DNA from: Candidatus Aalborgicola bjergmarkensis | GTDB taxonomy: Bacteria; Pseudomonadota; Gammaproteobacteria; Burkholderiales; Burkholderiaceae_C | Reading direction: 5' to 3' | DNA: 64,000 bases | Assembly: GCA_016708725.1 (NCBI GenBank) | Contig: JADJFE010000006.1 | Location: 124,001 to 188,000, forward strand | Part shown: positions 62,787 through 64,000 of the stretch, in pieces | Position numbering within the stretch: position 1 is the first letter of the stretch | Layout of the letters: every line of letters begins with the position of its first letter | The notes under the pieces: generated by a model | What the model was told of the DNA's origin: nothing | Database searches by the model: none | Seen by the model: the letters and a program-made list of their open reading frames with translations, nothing else | Position numbers and translations under genes: made by a program

Positions 62787-63074
62787 ATGAAGAAAATCCT
62801 GACAGTCATCGCTGCAACGCTGCTGATTGGAAACACCCCGGTATTCGCCGCCATCCGGCAGGTAACTTTGACTGTGCCCACGATGGACTGCGCTACCTGC
62901 CCCATCACCATCAAGGCTGCCCTACTCAAGGTAGCTGGTGTAAGCCGGGCATTGGTAAGCTATACCCAGCGCAACGCCAAAGTGACTTACGATGATGCCA
63001 AAACGGACGTCAAGACCCTCACCCAGGCGACAGATGCTGCCGGATACCCGTCGTTTGTGGCCGAAGAAAAGTAG
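62787..63074 (+). CDS. merP: MerP-like periplasmic mercury-binding protein
   Basis: A 95-residue precursor with a signal peptide (residues 4-22) and one heavy-metal-associated domain: QVTLTVPTMDCATCPITIKA with the CxxC metal site (MDCATC), then KVAGVSRALVSYTQRNAKV. This is the standard MerP form. AAGG lies 7 bases ahead of ATG 62787. It follows merT by 13 bases. Without mercuric reductase here, the metal would be imported but not detoxified locally, so another reductase or another metal is possible. Confidence 0.92.
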   Translation: MKKILTVIAATLLIGNTPVFAAIRQVTLTVPTMDCATCPITIKAALLKVAGVSRALVSYTQRNAKVTYDDAKTDVKTLTQATDAAGYPSFVAEEK

Positions 63075-63103
63075 AAAAAATAGCGTCGGTTTTGTGCAAA
63101 TTG

Positions 63104-63616
63104 CTAAAGCATTGCGTCCACCCAGCGACTGGCCGCAGGACTGCTCCAGTCGCATTCACCCACGACAACAAACCGCACCTGTCCCAGGCGATTGATGGCT
63201 ACGCTGCTGGGGAAGATGCGCACGCCAAAGGCCTTGGCTGCCTTGCCGTCGCCGTCTTGCAGCACGGGCAGTTTCAAGGCCGTGGCGTCGATGAAACGGC
63301 GCACTGCCGCCGTGGTCTCGCGGTAGTTGACAGCCATCACCTGCAAACCCCGGTCCTTGTAGCGCAGCGCCAATTGTTCCAGTGACGGCATTTCACTACG
63401 GCAGGGCTCACACCAACTGGCCCAGAAATTCAACAACACAGGTTTGCTCCGCTGCGCAGCAAGGCTCCACACCGCTCCATCCAGATCAGGCAGTTGCAAG
63501 CTTGTGATGGTTTTGCGCGACCAGGGCTGAGGCTGAAATTGCGCACCAACGGCCAGGGTCGGCCATGGCGCTGCAACGCAAACCGAAGCAGCCAACAAAC
63601 TACGGCGGCTGACCAT
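63104..63616 (-). CDS. TlpA-like thioredoxin-fold reductase
   Basis: A 170-residue protein with a Tat/Sec-type signal (SRRSLLAASVCVAAPWP) and a thioredoxin-like domain of the TlpA/ResA class: SLQLPDLDGAVWSLAAQRSK, the active motif NFWASWCEPCRSEM with CxxC, and the cis-Pro region GVRIFPSSVAIN. It probably reduces periplasmic disulfides. It converges on merP. Its ATG lies inside the last codons of the shrunken selD frame in another reading frame, so translation may be coupled to that remnant. Confidence 0.9.
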   Translation of the reverse strand: MVSRRSLLAASVCVAAPWPTLAVGAQFQPQPWSRKTITSLQLPDLDGAVWSLAAQRSKPVLLNFWASWCEPCRSEMPSLEQLALRYKDRGLQVMAVNYRETTAAVRRFIDATALKLPVLQDGDGKAAKAFGVRIFPSSVAINRLGQVRFVVVGECDWSSPAASRWVDAML

Positions 63617-63799
63617 GGTCCGTGGACACCTCGACCACGTGGGCGCCTGCTGCGTGCAGTTCGGTGGCGGTGGCGAGGAACTCCGCCCCGTGGCTGAACT
63701 GGGTGATGAGACGGATGGTTTCTGCAGTGAGGGGAGCCTGGCTCATGGCGCGCTCAAAAGGGGAGAAAAAGGGAGGGGAAAGGCGCGTACTGTAACAAG
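63600..63799 (-). pseudogene. in-frame miniature of selD, 48 codons, overlapping tlpA-like gene
   Basis: The leader and first 20 or so codons of selD (57644 back to about 57699 and forward to the SHGA codons) are joined to two pieces of its last codons. On the minus strand ATG 63746 opens a 48-codon frame MSQAPLTAETIRLITQFSHG, then AEFLATATELHAAGAHVVEV, ending at 63600. The joints fall at CCGCC and at CAGTTC, sequences present at both source sites. All catalytic parts are gone. The frame stays open and overlaps the thioredoxin ATG (63616) by 17 bases. Confidence 0.88.
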
Positions 63800-63839
63800 T
63801 TCATGCACTATCCGACAGATAAAAACATCACAGTTTAAT

Positions 63840-63890
63840 GGTCAAATCAGCCGTTTGTGCTTGTGGGACGTGCGGGGACAGCTATAAAAT
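63840..63890 (-). repeat. dispersed ATAGCTG repeat near the right edge
   Basis: On the minus strand: TTATAGCTGTCCCCGCACG, then TCCCACAAGC, then GGCTGATTTGACC. Best partner is the unit at 19503-19552. The rest of 63800-63923 contains no gene I can support. Confidence 0.8.
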
Positions 63891-63923
63891 CAGGAGAATC
63901 ATGGTGTTGCATGGTTTCGGCCC

Positions 63924-64000
63924 GTGAACAAGAATTCACAGCAAGTCGGCCAAGTATTGCATGCCTATCTCTGCGTTCTCATTTACCGGGCCTCTCACCA
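63924..64000 (+). CDS. possible start of a gene cut by the window edge
   Basis: A GTG at 63924 opens a frame that stays open to the edge and encodes MNKNSQQVGQVLHAYLCVLI and a few more residues. Twenty-five codons are too few to judge and there is no clear ribosome-binding site. It is recorded only because the frame is open. Confidence 0.2.
   Translation, partial: MNKNSQQVGQVLHAYLCVLIYRASH

Overview
The window looks like a chromosome segment of a betaproteobacterium in Burkholderiales, most likely a Comamonadaceae member near Rhodoferax, Polaromonas or Acidovorax. This is inferred from the GC-rich coding bias, the gene families (fused pntA with pntB, MsrPQ, SelD with MnmH, glutaryl-CoA dehydrogenase, ferrochelatase) and a family of short dispersed repeats beginning ATAGCTG that I associate with that family. 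No rRNA, tRNA or CRISPR array was found.

Layout. 0-4.5 kb: an unrecognised partial gene, a small hypothetical gene, a penicillin-acylase-family hydrolase, hemH and a secreted rhodanese. 4.5-7 kb: an AT-richer secreted PPC/RTX/DUF4214 protein, then a mosaic scar of hemH plus rhodanese, then a 276-bp inverted-pair repeat. 7-13 kb: gcdH, fadD, pntB, pntA. 13-19 kb: a 1868-residue Ser/Thr kinase-ATPase-GAF-histidine kinase giant. 19-22 kb: a NUDIX hydrolase and comEC. 22-22.7 kb: an eroded toxin-antitoxin locus and an AbrB-type antitoxin. 22.6-32 kb: a translationally coupled signalling cluster (REC-PAS-GGDEF-EAL, REC-REC-PAS-GGDEF-EAL with broken catalytic motifs, CheD, a PAS hybrid histidine kinase), then CutA and a DHH phosphoesterase. 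32-37.5 kb: CBS protein, 2-oxoacid:ferredoxin oxidoreductase beta and alpha, and an Fe-S flavoprotein. 37.6-40.1 kb: a periplasmic binding protein and a complete IscB element with its probable omegaRNA. 40-42 kb: NhaD and a small gene pair with a nucleotidyltransferase. 42-48.6 kb: a minus-strand group linking a porin, a SulP transporter with STAS and cyclic-nucleotide-binding domains, a CheX-like protein, a response regulator, a membrane coiled-coil protein and an unknown. 48.8-57.7 kb: a binding protein, a MazG-like protein, msrQ, msrP, mtgA, a TonB-like protein, an RNB exonuclease, mnmH and selD. 57.8-64 kb: a second copy of the inverted-pair repeat, a secreted Ig/DUF4214/lipase, a dienelactone hydrolase, a transglutaminase-like protein, merT, merP, a TlpA-like thioredoxin, and a shrunken in-frame copy of selD.

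The main observation is a recurring architecture. Three accessory segments each lie between an intact resident gene and a decayed, same-orientation fragment of it: hemH-rhodanese around the PPC/DUF4214 gene, the NUDIX gene around the giant kinase, and selD around the lipase-mer-tlpA block. In the two scars made of several pieces, the joints fall at short sequence matches. This fits insertion with duplication of the resident gene, for example single-crossover integration, followed by erosion of the spare copy. Both DUF4214 genes also carry the same 276-bp repeat downstream in the same relative orientation, which suggests related cassettes. The shrunken selD copy is still a 48-codon open frame and overlaps the start of the thioredoxin gene.
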